Of a stretch of DNA of 64,000 nucleotides, positions 43,411 through 52,983 are shown one piece after another. The stretch is from Idiomarina fontislapidosi. Its GTDB lineage: Bacteria > Pseudomonadota > Gammaproteobacteria > Enterobacterales > Alteromonadaceae. The notes under the pieces are model-generated. The model saw only the letters and a program-made list of their open reading frames with translations, was not told where the DNA came from and ran no database searches. Position 1 is the stretch's first letter. Each line of letters starts with the position of its first letter. The translations under genes and the position numbers were made by a program. Location of the stretch: NCBI RefSeq assembly GCF_003226255.1, contig NZ_QJST01000011.1, positions 1 to 64,000 on the forward strand, read 5' to 3'.

Positions 43411-44445
43411 TTAGACCAGATCGAGTGAGTTTGTTGGTACTCGGATAACGGTCAACAAAGCGCGCTGCCCTAATGCCACCTGCGCATTAGGGAAAATAAT
43501 ATGTTCGCCATCGTGCTGTGCGTAGCGGTGTTCACCACCGTCAATTGCCAGTAAGTCACCTTTATCGAACGCAGTAAAGTTAGCTACGTCATCGGCGAAA
43601 TTAAGTTCAAAATCTTCATGTTGACGATTGATCGTTTGTGCTTCGGCAAACATGAAGTGCTGCTCAGGGTCGAACGGTGGAAAGCTCAGTTCAGACTCTC
43701 CGACCAAACGACGCAAGGTATCTTCTGCGGCTTGAAAATCTGCACGATTGTTCTCGCCAAACTTTTTCACTTTACCCAACTCAACGGTAAATGCTTGAGC
43801 GCCAAAGGTATTGTAGGAAAAGTAAGAGAACGTTGTCGTCGATTGCTGGTTCAATAAAATTGTATCCACACCGCAGGCAAGCAGGAATTGCAGCTGCTCG
43901 CGATGGTACGGCTTGCCATCCGTAAACGGGTGGACCGCAAATTTTTCGCGCTGTGAATCACGAATCGCCGTGTGCAAATCATAGTGATAACGGCGACGCT
44001 CCCCCTTTGGAGCCGACTCATAAAAACGCTCGCAATAGCCTTCAATTTCTTTCGCACGCTCGCGTTCTTTGTTTTGTTTATCGCCTTGGCTATGCGCGCC
44101 GCTAAACAAACGGTTCATATTTTCTTCGACAAATCGCTGTTCAATATTAATTGAAGCTGGATTAGCAATTAAAAAAAGAACACGGTGAGCCACTGTCTGC
44201 TCACCCGAAATAATGTCTTGAATGATATCACTGCAAATCTCAATCGGCGCGGTTTCGTTACCGTGCACGGCACATGAAATAATAATATCTTTGTCGCCGG
44301 GTTGTTCCGGCTCGACTACCAGCACACCACTGTCCCAAACCGTCAAGCGCGTGCCGTTGTCTAATGTCTTATTAAATTGCTCGGGGTAGCCCCATTCATG
44401 TTCTCGAGTCCAGTTAAGAAAATTGCTAAACACTTGGTCCACCAT
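43411..44445 (-). CDS. astE: Succinylglutamate desuccinylase
   Basis: 344 residues, M14-like zinc aminoacylase fold. Zinc motif CAVHGNETAPIEIC (H and E), later RYHYDLHTAIRDS with the third His, and FTVELGK with the catalytic Glu. AstE frees glutamate from N-succinylglutamate in the last step of the AST arginine pathway. The other ast genes are not nearby. It starts one base after the DUF599 gene ends, so the two are in one operon. Confidence 0.92.
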   Translation of the reverse strand: MVDQVFSNFLNWTREHEWGYPEQFNKTLDNGTRLTVWDSGVLVVEPEQPGDKDIIISCAVHGNETAPIEICSDIIQDIISGEQTVAHRVLFLIANPASINIEQRFVEENMNRLFSGAHSQGDKQNKERERAKEIEGYCERFYESAPKGERRRYHYDLHTAIRDSQREKFAVHPFTDGKPYHREQLQFLLACGVDTILLNQQSTTTFSYFSYNTFGAQAFTVELGKVKKFGENNRADFQAAEDTLRRLVGESELSFPPFDPEQHFMFAEAQTINRQHEDFELNFADDVANFTAFDKGDLLAIDGGEHRYAQHDGEHIIFPNAQVALGQRALLTVIRVPTNSLDLV

Positions 44446-44446
44446 C

Positions 44447-45166
44447 TTACTCCTTCACTTTTTTCCCGGGGACAAACCCTTTTGTTGCTAGCAAATCACG
44501 TAACACCCGTGATTTATATTCGCGGCGGTACAACACCCATACGACGATCGCGCTCGATAACACCAGCATGATGGGATGTAAAAACCACGACATATAAGCA
44601 AGCGCGAAATAATAGGTTCTGAGGCCTTTGTTGTATTCATGGCCCGATTGGTCGAGTACCTTCGCCGCATGACGAGCAAACTCTTCGCGCTCTTCTTCCG
44701 GGCGTTGATTTTGTTGGTAATTTACGCTTACACCCAGCAACACTGACACAAAGCCAAACTGCCGTATTGACCAGGTAAACTTAAAAAAGGCATAGATAAA
44801 AATAAGTGCTAATACCGCCAGTTTAAATTGCACCATATTGACGTGGGTAGCGGGCGTCAAAGGCAATTCGTTCAGCACGTTCACGACCTGATCAGCGTGC
44901 GCCAGCACGGTGATCACACCGGCTAAAACTAAAATGGTTGAGGAAGCAAAAAAGGTGACAGTGCGTTCGACATTACCAATCAATGACGCATCGGCAATTT
45001 GGTTATCCTTGTGCATCACGTTGCGCATCCAATCGATACGTAGCTCACACAAAATACTCGATAAGCAATGGGTGGTTCGTGCGCGTTTGCGTGCAAATAG
45101 AGAGTAGCCGACCCAGCAAGTAAAAAAGAACAGCAAAACAATGATGTCGATCACTGATAACAGCAT
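44447..45166 (-). CDS. DUF599 membrane protein
   Basis: 239 residues with about four membrane spans (near 4-20, 72-95, 110-130, 188-208). Family signals are TCWVGYSLFARKRA near the N-terminus, WMRNVMHKDNQIADASLIGNVERTVTFFASSTIL in two blocks, and a YYFALAYMSWFLHP helix. DUF599 proteins are uncharacterised. The link with astE is positional only. Confidence 0.85.
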   Translation of the reverse strand: MLLSVIDIIVLLFFFTCWVGYSLFARKRARTTHCLSSILCELRIDWMRNVMHKDNQIADASLIGNVERTVTFFASSTILVLAGVITVLAHADQVVNVLNELPLTPATHVNMVQFKLAVLALIFIYAFFKFTWSIRQFGFVSVLLGVSVNYQQNQRPEEEREEFARHAAKVLDQSGHEYNKGLRTYYFALAYMSWFLHPIMLVLSSAIVVWVLYRREYKSRVLRDLLATKGFVPGKKVKE

Positions 45167-45282
45167 AGCATCCCCACGCCCGTTGATTGTGCCTACCTTA
45201 ATGACCTTATGTTAACAGTTTATGACAATATTTATGAGCGCAATTTAAATTTACTCACGTTGATTGGAGTGACTGACATAAA

Positions 45283-45308
45283 AAAGCCGAGCGCTGAGGC
45301 TCGGCTTT
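45283..45308 (-). terminator. Terminator of the RND efflux operon
   Basis: Perfect stem AAAGCCGAGC / GCTCGGCTTT with a 6-nt loop and a T-run on the minus strand, 15 bases after the RND pump stop. Confidence 0.88.
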
Positions 45309-45323
45309 CTAACAGGCACTGAT

Positions 45324-48300
45324 TTAGTAATCTTTCAGTGCTTCTTCGGTTGTTTCTTGTTTAGGCTCTGGCGGCTTTGCCAGCCCATACCAAGACAGCA
45401 TGGTTTGCGTATTACGTTTTGCATCATCCAAGATGAGATACAGACATGGAATCAGCAACAGTGTAATAATCGTTGCGAAAATAATACCGAACGCCAAAGA
45501 GATAGCCATTGGGATCACGATCTTCGCCTGCAGTGACTTCTCTAACACGATTGGTAACAAGCCAAAGAACGTGGTGAGTGAAGTCAGTGTAATGGCTCGG
45601 AAACGACGACAGCCAGCGTCTAGCACCGCATGACGGAGCTGAGTACCCGCTTCTCGCGCACGGTTTACGTAATCCACCATAACGAGGGAGTCGTTCACCA
45701 CAACACCCGCTAAGGCGATAATACCGAACAAACTCAAGATACTCACTGGCATACCAAGAATCCAGTGACCCAGTACGGCACCAATCACACCAAATGGAAT
45801 CACTGACATAATGATCAATGGCTGGCTGTATGACCGCAATGGAACTGCCATCAGAGCATACACGGCGAACATCGCTACAACACCGCCGACCGCCAGTGAA
45901 CTGGTTGCTTCAGCTTCATCTTGCGTTGCACCTTGCAGGCCAAAGCCAACACTCGGGTGACGCTCTAAGATTTCCGGTAACTTCACATCGCGGATTTCTT
46001 GTACGACGCTCGAGGGTTCTACTTCATCTTTGTTAACCCGCGCTCTGACGTTAACTGAACGCTGACGATCGATACGTGTAATGGTGTCATAGCCTTTCGA
46101 GTACTCGATTTCGGCAAGTTCGGTAAAGGGTATCTCGCCGCCATCCGCTGTGCGTAACTTCATGTCCTGCAAGTTACCCACCGACTGACGTTGCGATTCC
46201 GGATACCGCACCATGACTTTTATTTCTTCGTCACCGCGCTGGATACGCTGCGCTTCGGCGCCATAGAACGCATAACGTACTTGCGTCGCTAGCTCGCCTA
46301 AGTCAATACCCATCGCCTCTGCAAGCGGCTTGGTTTTTAGCAAGATCTCGTCTTTGCCATCACCAAAAGTGTCTTCGATATCAAACACACCATCGTAGGT
46401 CGACATGACTTGCTTGAGCTCATCTGCTGCAGATTTCAGCTGGTCAAGATTCTGACCTGTTAGCTGAAACTCAATGTCGAAGCCGCTGCCACCACCGATA
46501 CCACCTTGGAAGTTAACGGTACGAACCCCCGCCAACTCTGGCACGTTCTCGCGCCATTTATTGACAATCGCATAGCCGTCGATTTCACGCTCTTCACCTT
46601 TCTTGAGCTCTGCGAAGATAGTACCGCCCGTGTTGCCGTTCATCCAGATATTGGTATGACGAACAACCCCTGAACCTTCTTCATTAGCAATACTTTCATC
46701 GACGGTGTTGAGACCGTTCTCGACTGCTTTTAATACTTCAATGGTGCGTTCTTCCGAGGTGCCCGGCTGCATTTCAATATTTGCCTGGATAAAGTCACTC
46801 GGAATGTCCGGGAAGAATACCCAACGCACGATACCGCCGTTAATCAGACCAATCATCAAAATCAACATACCGAAAAAGGTCGCTAATGTCGTGTAACGAT
46901 AGTGCAAGCACTTTTTCAGGAACGGACGGTAATACCCTTGCACAAACCGTTGGATAGACGATGCAAAACGATTACGGAAACGTTGGAATGCATTCGGCTT
47001 CTCGGTGCCATCTTTTGAGTACTTCATATTGGCGATGTGCGCAGGCAATATCAGCTTAGACTCAATTAATGAGAACATAAGACACAGAATGACAACCCAG
47101 GCAATGGACTCCCAAATAGCGCCCATACCGCCATCAACCATCAGCATCGGTACAAAGGCAACCATGGTGGTCAGTACACCAAAGGTCGCTGGCATCGCAA
47201 CGCGCTTCGCGCCACGCACGACATTGTCTATCGATTTACCTTTTTCCTCGATCTCGGTATAGGCGCTCTCGCCTATTACGATGGCGTCATCCACGACTAT
47301 ACCGAGCACTAATATGAAGCCGAATAACGAAATCATGTTAATCGATACATCGAACATCGGTAACGGCATCAGCGCGATCGTGCCAAGGAAACACACGGGA
47401 ATACCGATCATCACCCAAAAGGCTAAGCGCAATTGTAAGAACAGCGATAGCATCAGGAACACCAACAAACCACCCATCCACATGTTATTTAACATGAGGT
47501 CAAGACGGCCTTGCAGGTAATATGATGAATCACCCCAATAGGCAACGTTCACTTCATCAGGCAGCGAGGCGTTTTTGCGATCCGCATAGTTTTTTACCAC
47601 CTCAGCGATTTTAAGGTCGTTCTGATCGCCAACGGAGTTAACACGCACAAAGGTCGCTGGCTTGCCATCAAAACGCGTAAACGCTTCGGTCTCGACAAAA
47701 CCATCGCTGACCTGAGCAATGTCGCCCAACGTCAATCGAGTGCCATCAGGACGGCTAATCAACACGATTTTTTCGAATTCATCGCCTACGTAGGCTTGGT
47801 TATTTGCACGTAGCAAGATATCGCCGTTAGGGGTTTTAATTGAGCCACCCGCCACATCGAGTGAGGTACCACGTACTGCATTAACAATTTGTTGAAAGCT
47901 TAAGCCGTAGCGCTCAAGGTCTTCTTGCGATATCTCTACCGCGATTTCATAGCCGCGTGCACCAACCACTTCAACTTTAGTAATACCACCAATTTGCTTG
48001 AGGTCGTCACGCACTTCTTTCGCGAGTTCTTTACGCTGACGCTCGGTGACATCACCGTAAACCGTCATCCAAATTACGTCACGATTGGGGCGAACACGAT
48101 AGATATTCGGCTTTTCAATTTGCTGTGGGAAGTTAGGGATGGCATCAACCAGCATTTTAACTTCATCCATCACGACCTGAACATCGTAATCGGGCTCCAC
48201 TTCAATCGTTACCGAGCCTAACCCCTCTTGCGAGCGTGATGTCATCTCTTCAACGCCATCGACATCTTCAAGCGCATCTTCGATGAGCATGATAACGCCC

Positions 48301-48503
48301 TGCTCGACTTCCTGCGGCGCCGCGCCAGGGAAAGGTACCTGAATGCTAATCACATTGAGGGTAATTTCTGGGAACATTTGCTTGCGAACGCTAAATATCG
48401 ACATTACGCCCGCAACAACAATCAGGAATAACAGCAGGTTAGCGGCAACCGAGTTGCGCGCGAACCATGCGATAATACCTTTATTAGTATCTTCAGTACT
48501 CAT
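45324..48503 (-). CDS. RND-family efflux permease (AcrB-like)
   Basis: About 1059 residues; the second ATG (48503) has better spacing (8 bases) to AGAGG than the ATG at 48509. Two halves of six membrane helices and large periplasmic loops. Helix 1 begins NSVAANLLLFLIVVAGVMS; the proton relay Asp pair is in GIVVDDAIVIGESAYTEIE (helix 4 region, about residue 400); the second half has VVNDSLVMVDYVN. The motif set is HAE1-like but of the subgroup paired with adaptor only. It should export drugs or lipids across the periplasm with an outer-membrane TolC channel elsewhere. Confidence 0.95.
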   Translation of the reverse strand: MSTEDTNKGIIAWFARNSVAANLLLFLIVVAGVMSIFSVRKQMFPEITLNVISIQVPFPGAAPQEVEQGVIMLIEDALEDVDGVEEMTSRSQEGLGSVTIEVEPDYDVQVVMDEVKMLVDAIPNFPQQIEKPNIYRVRPNRDVIWMTVYGDVTERQRKELAKEVRDDLKQIGGITKVEVVGARGYEIAVEISQEDLERYGLSFQQIVNAVRGTSLDVAGGSIKTPNGDILLRANNQAYVGDEFEKIVLISRPDGTRLTLGDIAQVSDGFVETEAFTRFDGKPATFVRVNSVGDQNDLKIAEVVKNYADRKNASLPDEVNVAYWGDSSYYLQGRLDLMLNNMWMGGLLVFLMLSLFLQLRLAFWVMIGIPVCFLGTIALMPLPMFDVSINMISLFGFILVLGIVVDDAIVIGESAYTEIEEKGKSIDNVVRGAKRVAMPATFGVLTTMVAFVPMLMVDGGMGAIWESIAWVVILCLMFSLIESKLILPAHIANMKYSKDGTEKPNAFQRFRNRFASSIQRFVQGYYRPFLKKCLHYRYTTLATFFGMLILMIGLINGGIVRWVFFPDIPSDFIQANIEMQPGTSEERTIEVLKAVENGLNTVDESIANEEGSGVVRHTNIWMNGNTGGTIFAELKKGEEREIDGYAIVNKWRENVPELAGVRTVNFQGGIGGGSGFDIEFQLTGQNLDQLKSAADELKQVMSTYDGVFDIEDTFGDGKDEILLKTKPLAEAMGIDLGELATQVRYAFYGAEAQRIQRGDEEIKVMVRYPESQRQSVGNLQDMKLRTADGGEIPFTELAEIEYSKGYDTITRIDRQRSVNVRARVNKDEVEPSSVVQEIRDVKLPEILERHPSVGFGLQGATQDEAEATSSLAVGGVVAMFAVYALMAVPLRSYSQPLIIMSVIPFGVIGAVLGHWILGMPVSILSLFGIIALAGVVVNDSLVMVDYVNRAREAGTQLRHAVLDAGCRRFRAITLTSLTTFFGLLPIVLEKSLQAKIVIPMAISLAFGIIFATIITLLLIPCLYLILDDAKRNTQTMLSWYGLAKPPEPKQETTEEALKDY

Positions 48504-48515
48504 TGTCATGACCTC

Positions 48516-49781
48516 TTAGCGGTTCGCATTGCTCGCAGTTTGCTCATCACCAGCTTCGCTGCTTTCTGATTCAGCAGACTGCTTGCTTTCGCCATTTTCT
48601 TGTTGTTTTTGTGCGGTCGATTCCATTTGCGACGGCAATGGGTCACCTTCAAGACGCACAGGCGTACCCGGAAGCGGATTGGCTAGCTGCGTCAACACCA
48701 CTTTGTCGCCTCGCTCGAGACCCGAGCTAATAATGGAATCATTGCTCTGCGTGCGAATCACTTGCACTTTGCGTTGTTTGAGGACACGTTCGTCATCTAC
48801 AACCCATACCGAGCTATTTTGGTTGATCGCGTAGGTGGGTACGCTCATGACATTCGAGACTGACTGACCTTCAATTTTGGCATCGACAAAGCGACCAAAA
48901 CGCAACGGCGCGTTGTGGGTGTTGCCTTGAAGGTTATACGGATCGTTAATTTCGACAACGCCATACACTACACGACTGTTCTCATCCAATACGCCTTCGG
49001 TGCGAACCAAACGCCCTTGCCAGTCGGTACTGATACCGTTGACCATAGATTGCAAGTAAACCTTTGGCTGCTTGCCTTCACTCGGCATTTCAAGATAGGT
49101 GGTATCTAAGTCACTCAACGGCAAACGAACTTCAGCCGTGCCGGTGCTGAACAACATCGCAATTTGGCTACCCGAGCCAACAAACTGACCCAAATCCGCT
49201 TGCTTAGAACGTAGGATAGCGTCGAACGGTGCACGGATAGTGGTGCGCTCTAAGTTGCGTTCTGCCATGGCTAAATTCGCTTCTGCAGATTCAACCGCTG
49301 ATAAGGCGCTGGCTAATTGTGGCTTACGCAAACCTAACGCAGGCGCATCGCCATCTTTAAACATCGCCCATTCTTCTTCGGCGACTCGTGCGCGTGCTTT
49401 TTCTTCCTCAAGTGCAGCCTGCGCTTGCAACAGCTGTGCTTGTGCTTGCTGCACCGCGACTTTGTAATCACTCGGGTCGATTTGTAACAACATGTCGCCC
49501 TTACTGAAAAAGCCACCCGCATTAAAGTTATCGGCAACTTCAATAATTTGACCATTAACCTCTGACAACAGCTGGGTACTGTGCTTTGGTCGCACGGTGC
49601 CCTGCGAGTCGACAATAAACGTCATGTTCTCGGGTTGGACTTGCTTCACCTCCACCATCGGTGCAGGTTTCATATTTTGCTTCTTCTCTGGGGGTTTACC
49701 TGACATCCCTGCTAGCACGGCCAGCGCGATAAACACAACGATAATCATCGGTGGGACAAGGGCTCTTTTCTTAATCTTCAT
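48516..49781 (-). CDS. RND efflux periplasmic adaptor (membrane fusion protein)
   Basis: 421 residues. One N-terminal membrane helix (about 8-27) anchors it; then a biotinyl-lipoyl half motif (GQIIEVADNFNAGGFFSKGD), a coiled-coil hairpin (YKVAVQQAQAQLLQAQAALEEEKARARVAEEEW region), the second lipoyl half (TTIRAPFDAILRSKQADLGQFV) and a beta-barrel domain. The C-terminal tail is Gln/Ser/Glu-rich and disordered. It links the RND pump, encoded 6-12 bases downstream, to an outer-membrane channel. Confidence 0.94.
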   Translation of the reverse strand: MKIKKRALVPPMIIVVFIALAVLAGMSGKPPEKKQNMKPAPMVEVKQVQPENMTFIVDSQGTVRPKHSTQLLSEVNGQIIEVADNFNAGGFFSKGDMLLQIDPSDYKVAVQQAQAQLLQAQAALEEEKARARVAEEEWAMFKDGDAPALGLRKPQLASALSAVESAEANLAMAERNLERTTIRAPFDAILRSKQADLGQFVGSGSQIAMLFSTGTAEVRLPLSDLDTTYLEMPSEGKQPKVYLQSMVNGISTDWQGRLVRTEGVLDENSRVVYGVVEINDPYNLQGNTHNAPLRFGRFVDAKIEGQSVSNVMSVPTYAINQNSSVWVVDDERVLKQRKVQVIRTQSNDSIISSGLERGDKVVLTQLANPLPGTPVRLEGDPLPSQMESTAQKQQENGESKQSAESESSEAGDEQTASNANR

Positions 49782-49931
49782 AATTGTCGCTCAGTCAATT
49801 GGTTAAGAATATTTTGTTATAGCCTTATTATCGCCGTAATAAATGTAAATTGTTAGCACAGATGTGTTGCTATTTATGAGTTTCGGCCCCTAAGTTGTAA
49901 CGGACTATTACAAACATCGGGGCAGCCCTTG

Positions 49932-51896
49932 TTACCCCTCGAGTAACCAACGTTCCGCCGCCTCAACGGCAGCCGGTTTCCCACTCAGTAACACCACGTC
50001 ATCAACAGCCAATTCAATTTGATCGGTTAAATCAGTCACTTCGACATCATCGCGGCGTATTGCCTTAAGCTCGACATTGCGTTGGCTCCAGTCCAAGTCT
50101 TCGACCGATTTACCCACTGCCCACGCATGCTGTGGCAGCGGTACTGCATGTAAGAACTGGAGTTTCTCAAGTCGCTCGGGGTCCATATCGGTATGCGAGC
50201 CGGGAAAGAAACCGTGCATGTCACCATAATGGTTGCGACGTTCTTGCTCTAAACGAGTCAGAATACGACGGATTGGCACACCTGAGCGATTCAATACATG
50301 TGAAATCAACATCAAACTCGCCTCAAGGGTGTCGGGTACGACCTGCGAGGCTCCCGCATCTTGTAATGCGGTTAAGCGACTATCATCGCGACTCCGAACC
50401 AAGATAAAGGCATCTTCGTTCATTGCTCGAATTTCTTTTAGAGTTTTTATCGCGTAATTATCATCGGCGTAACTAATAATGATCAGCGGTGCGTGTTGCG
50501 CACCCACGGCGCGCAAAATATCGCGTTTCGCACTGTCACCAAAGTACACTTTAGCGCCCCCGGCCACAGCTTCTTGCACGCGCATCGGGTCATTATCGAT
50601 AGCCACGTGTTTAATACCCTCAGCCTCTAAGAAGCGTGATACGGTTTGACCGACACGCCCGAAGCCACAAATCAGTGCTGGAGGGGCTTGTGGCTCATCC
50701 GAGGGATCCGTATGGATTCCCGAAGAGTCAGCCTCATCATGTGCGAGGAAAGCGACTAATGGCTGTAACTTCTGAATCACTAACGGGGTCATCGCCATAC
50801 TCAACACACCGACACCGATCAAGATCGAGCTAATTCTGGGCTCTAATAGGCCGTATGATGCCGCCAATGACACCAATACAAAGCCAAACTCCCCCATCTG
50901 GAAAAGTGATACCGCACTCGCCCAGGCATCGCGGCGATGCTCACCCATTGCACGCGCGACCGCTTGAATTAAGGTGATTTTAACCAGTGCCATGACCACC
51001 AAGGTGGCGACTATCCAGTGAAACTCAAACACCACCGCATGCAGTGATAGTTGCATGCCAACAGTTGTAAAGAATAAGCCCATCAGGATGTCACGAAACG
51101 GGCGAATATCCGCCTCGAGCTGGTGTTTATATTTACTCTCACCCAGCATCATGCCAGCGAGAAACGCGCCAAGCGCCATTGATAAACCAAACAAATGGGT
51201 CAAACCGCCCGCCACGAGCGCAACTAATAAGGTTGCTAAGACAAACAGCTCATCGGTGCGTTGGCGCGCAATTTCGCGGAACAGAAAAGGAAGCACCCAC
51301 TTGCCTATCAGCATCAACACGGTGATGACCGCGGCGCCTTTGAGAAGCGCAAACAGTAAGCTATACACAATGTTCTCACTGCCTTGACCTGCCAGCAACG
51401 GGATCGCAATCAGCAATGGCACCACGGCGATATCTTGAAACAGCAACACCGCCACTGTCATTTGACCGCGTCGGGTTGCTGTTTGTGAACTCTCGCTTAA
51501 TTGCTTAATCACCACGGCCGTTGACGACAGCGCCAACGCTCCTGCGACCGCAAGCGCCGCTGTTGAGCTGTCCAACAACCAGAGTCCAAGCCCCATGAAG
51601 AGTGCAAGTGACACCAACACCTGAGCGGAGCCTAAACCAAATACCCAGCGCCGCATGGCTAACATTTTGGGTAAGGAGAACTCTAACCCCAAAGAGAAGA
51701 GCAACAACACAATGCCAAGTTCTGCGATCAGATGATACTCGTTCGGATCAGCGATCCACCCCATCACATCGGGTCCAGCAATCACACCAGCGGTTAAATA
51801 CGCTAAAATTGCAGGTAATTTGATACGGCGAAACGCCCATACCAAGACAACGGCCACTGCGAGTAACATCAGTAGACTGGCAAAAGTGCCGTACAT
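49932..51896 (-). CDS. Kef-type K+/H+ antiporter with RCK (TrkA-N) domain
   Basis: 654 residues. The first about 385 residues form a CPA2 membrane domain of some 12 helices with GLEFSLPKMLAMRRWVFGLG and SSTAVVIKQLSES near the exchange site. A TrkA-N domain follows with nucleotide loop CGFGRVGQTVSRFLEAEG and VAIDNDP...VYFGDSAKRDIL; a TrkA-C-like tail ends the protein. KefB/KefC proteins are glutathione-gated. Features of the gating loop are not clear enough to call it KefB or KefC. No ancillary KefF/KefG gene is adjacent. Confidence 0.92.
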   Translation of the reverse strand: MYGTFASLLMLLAVAVVLVWAFRRIKLPAILAYLTAGVIAGPDVMGWIADPNEYHLIAELGIVLLLFSLGLEFSLPKMLAMRRWVFGLGSAQVLVSLALFMGLGLWLLDSSTAALAVAGALALSSTAVVIKQLSESSQTATRRGQMTVAVLLFQDIAVVPLLIAIPLLAGQGSENIVYSLLFALLKGAAVITVLMLIGKWVLPFLFREIARQRTDELFVLATLLVALVAGGLTHLFGLSMALGAFLAGMMLGESKYKHQLEADIRPFRDILMGLFFTTVGMQLSLHAVVFEFHWIVATLVVMALVKITLIQAVARAMGEHRRDAWASAVSLFQMGEFGFVLVSLAASYGLLEPRISSILIGVGVLSMAMTPLVIQKLQPLVAFLAHDEADSSGIHTDPSDEPQAPPALICGFGRVGQTVSRFLEAEGIKHVAIDNDPMRVQEAVAGGAKVYFGDSAKRDILRAVGAQHAPLIIISYADDNYAIKTLKEIRAMNEDAFILVRSRDDSRLTALQDAGASQVVPDTLEASLMLISHVLNRSGVPIRRILTRLEQERRNHYGDMHGFFPGSHTDMDPERLEKLQFLHAVPLPQHAWAVGKSVEDLDWSQRNVELKAIRRDDVEVTDLTDQIELAVDDVVLLSGKPAAVEAAERWLLEG

Positions 51897-52050
51897 AGAT
51901 ATCTCCTTATTTGTGTGCGGATCCTGTCAAAATAATAACACTGTTTAGATGACAATCAGTTTACTGATTTAAGTTCTTGTTATCCGTTGATTTTTTATTT
52001 TTTGGCACAAGTCTTGCTTAATAAAACATTATTAAAAATAAAGTGTCGAC

Positions 52051-52983
52051 ATGTTAAGTAAAACGAATTTCAAAAGCAGTGTTAAATGTAGCATGCCACA
52101 AAAGCTATCGAGTCACTTGTCCCGTCGTGAAGACTGGCAAAGATCGCGTTCACTCGCTGAACGTCTACAAACCACATTGGATGTAGGCGAGTTTTTTGCG
52201 TTGTACGCCTCACACTTAAATACACGCATACCCATCAAGCAAATTCACTTTGAGAGTGAGTCATTAAACCACCGTGTACTCATCCAAGACGGGCCGACCG
52301 CCACTGAACATGCCGTGTTGGTTTATGCGGATGAGCAACTGCTTGGCCAAGTTACCTACACATTTTTACAGCCGTTATCGTTTCTACAAAAACTGCGACT
52401 TAAAAAAGTGCACGCGCATCTGGTTTTTCCGTTGCGTAACTTGTTGGCATTTCAACATATGAGCCAACTCGCATCGCGCGATCCACTGACACAGCTATAT
52501 AACCGAACCATTATAGAACCACGACTGACTAAGCTAATTAAATCGGCACATCAACAGCAGCATACAGTGATGATGGTTGATTTAGACAACTTTAAACACG
52601 TCAACGACCGCGAAGGACACGAAGTGGGTGATGAAATTTTACAGGAAATCGCATCGCTTATAAGCGAAGAAGTTGATCCGGATCATTTCGTAATACGGTT
52701 TGGCGGCGACGAGTTTTTGCTCATTATGCCGCACACCGAGCTGCGCCTTACGCATGATATTTTTAAGCGCATGCAACAACGCCTCTGTAATCACTCATTG
52801 ATAAGTAAGTACGGTATTACACTCAGTGCGGGGTCGGTGCGTTTGCAACCTTACTTGAGTGTTGAGCAGGTATTAAATCAGGTCGATGACAATATGTACA
52901 TTGCCAAACACGCTGGCGGCGCTCGACATATTTTTGACAGTCTAGACGCTCAGGTCAATCTACCTAATGATCAACGGTTATAG
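52051..52983 (+). CDS. Diguanylate cyclase with divergent N-terminal domain
   Basis: 310 residues. The C-terminal GGDEF domain (about 145-300) has DPLTQLYNRTIIE, VDLDNFKHVND and intact active site FGGDEFLLI, so it should make cyclic-di-GMP from GTP. The RxxD inhibitory site expected just upstream is absent (the region reads VDPDHFVIR). The N-terminal 140 residues match no domain I can name and have no membrane span. The 3' end overlaps the convergent tilS by 20 bases. Confidence 0.9.
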   Translation: MLSKTNFKSSVKCSMPQKLSSHLSRREDWQRSRSLAERLQTTLDVGEFFALYASHLNTRIPIKQIHFESESLNHRVLIQDGPTATEHAVLVYADEQLLGQVTYTFLQPLSFLQKLRLKKVHAHLVFPLRNLLAFQHMSQLASRDPLTQLYNRTIIEPRLTKLIKSAHQQQHTVMMVDLDNFKHVNDREGHEVGDEILQEIASLISEEVDPDHFVIRFGGDEFLLIMPHTELRLTHDIFKRMQQRLCNHSLISKYGITLSAGSVRLQPYLSVEQVLNQVDDNMYIAKHAGGARHIFDSLDAQVNLPNDQRL

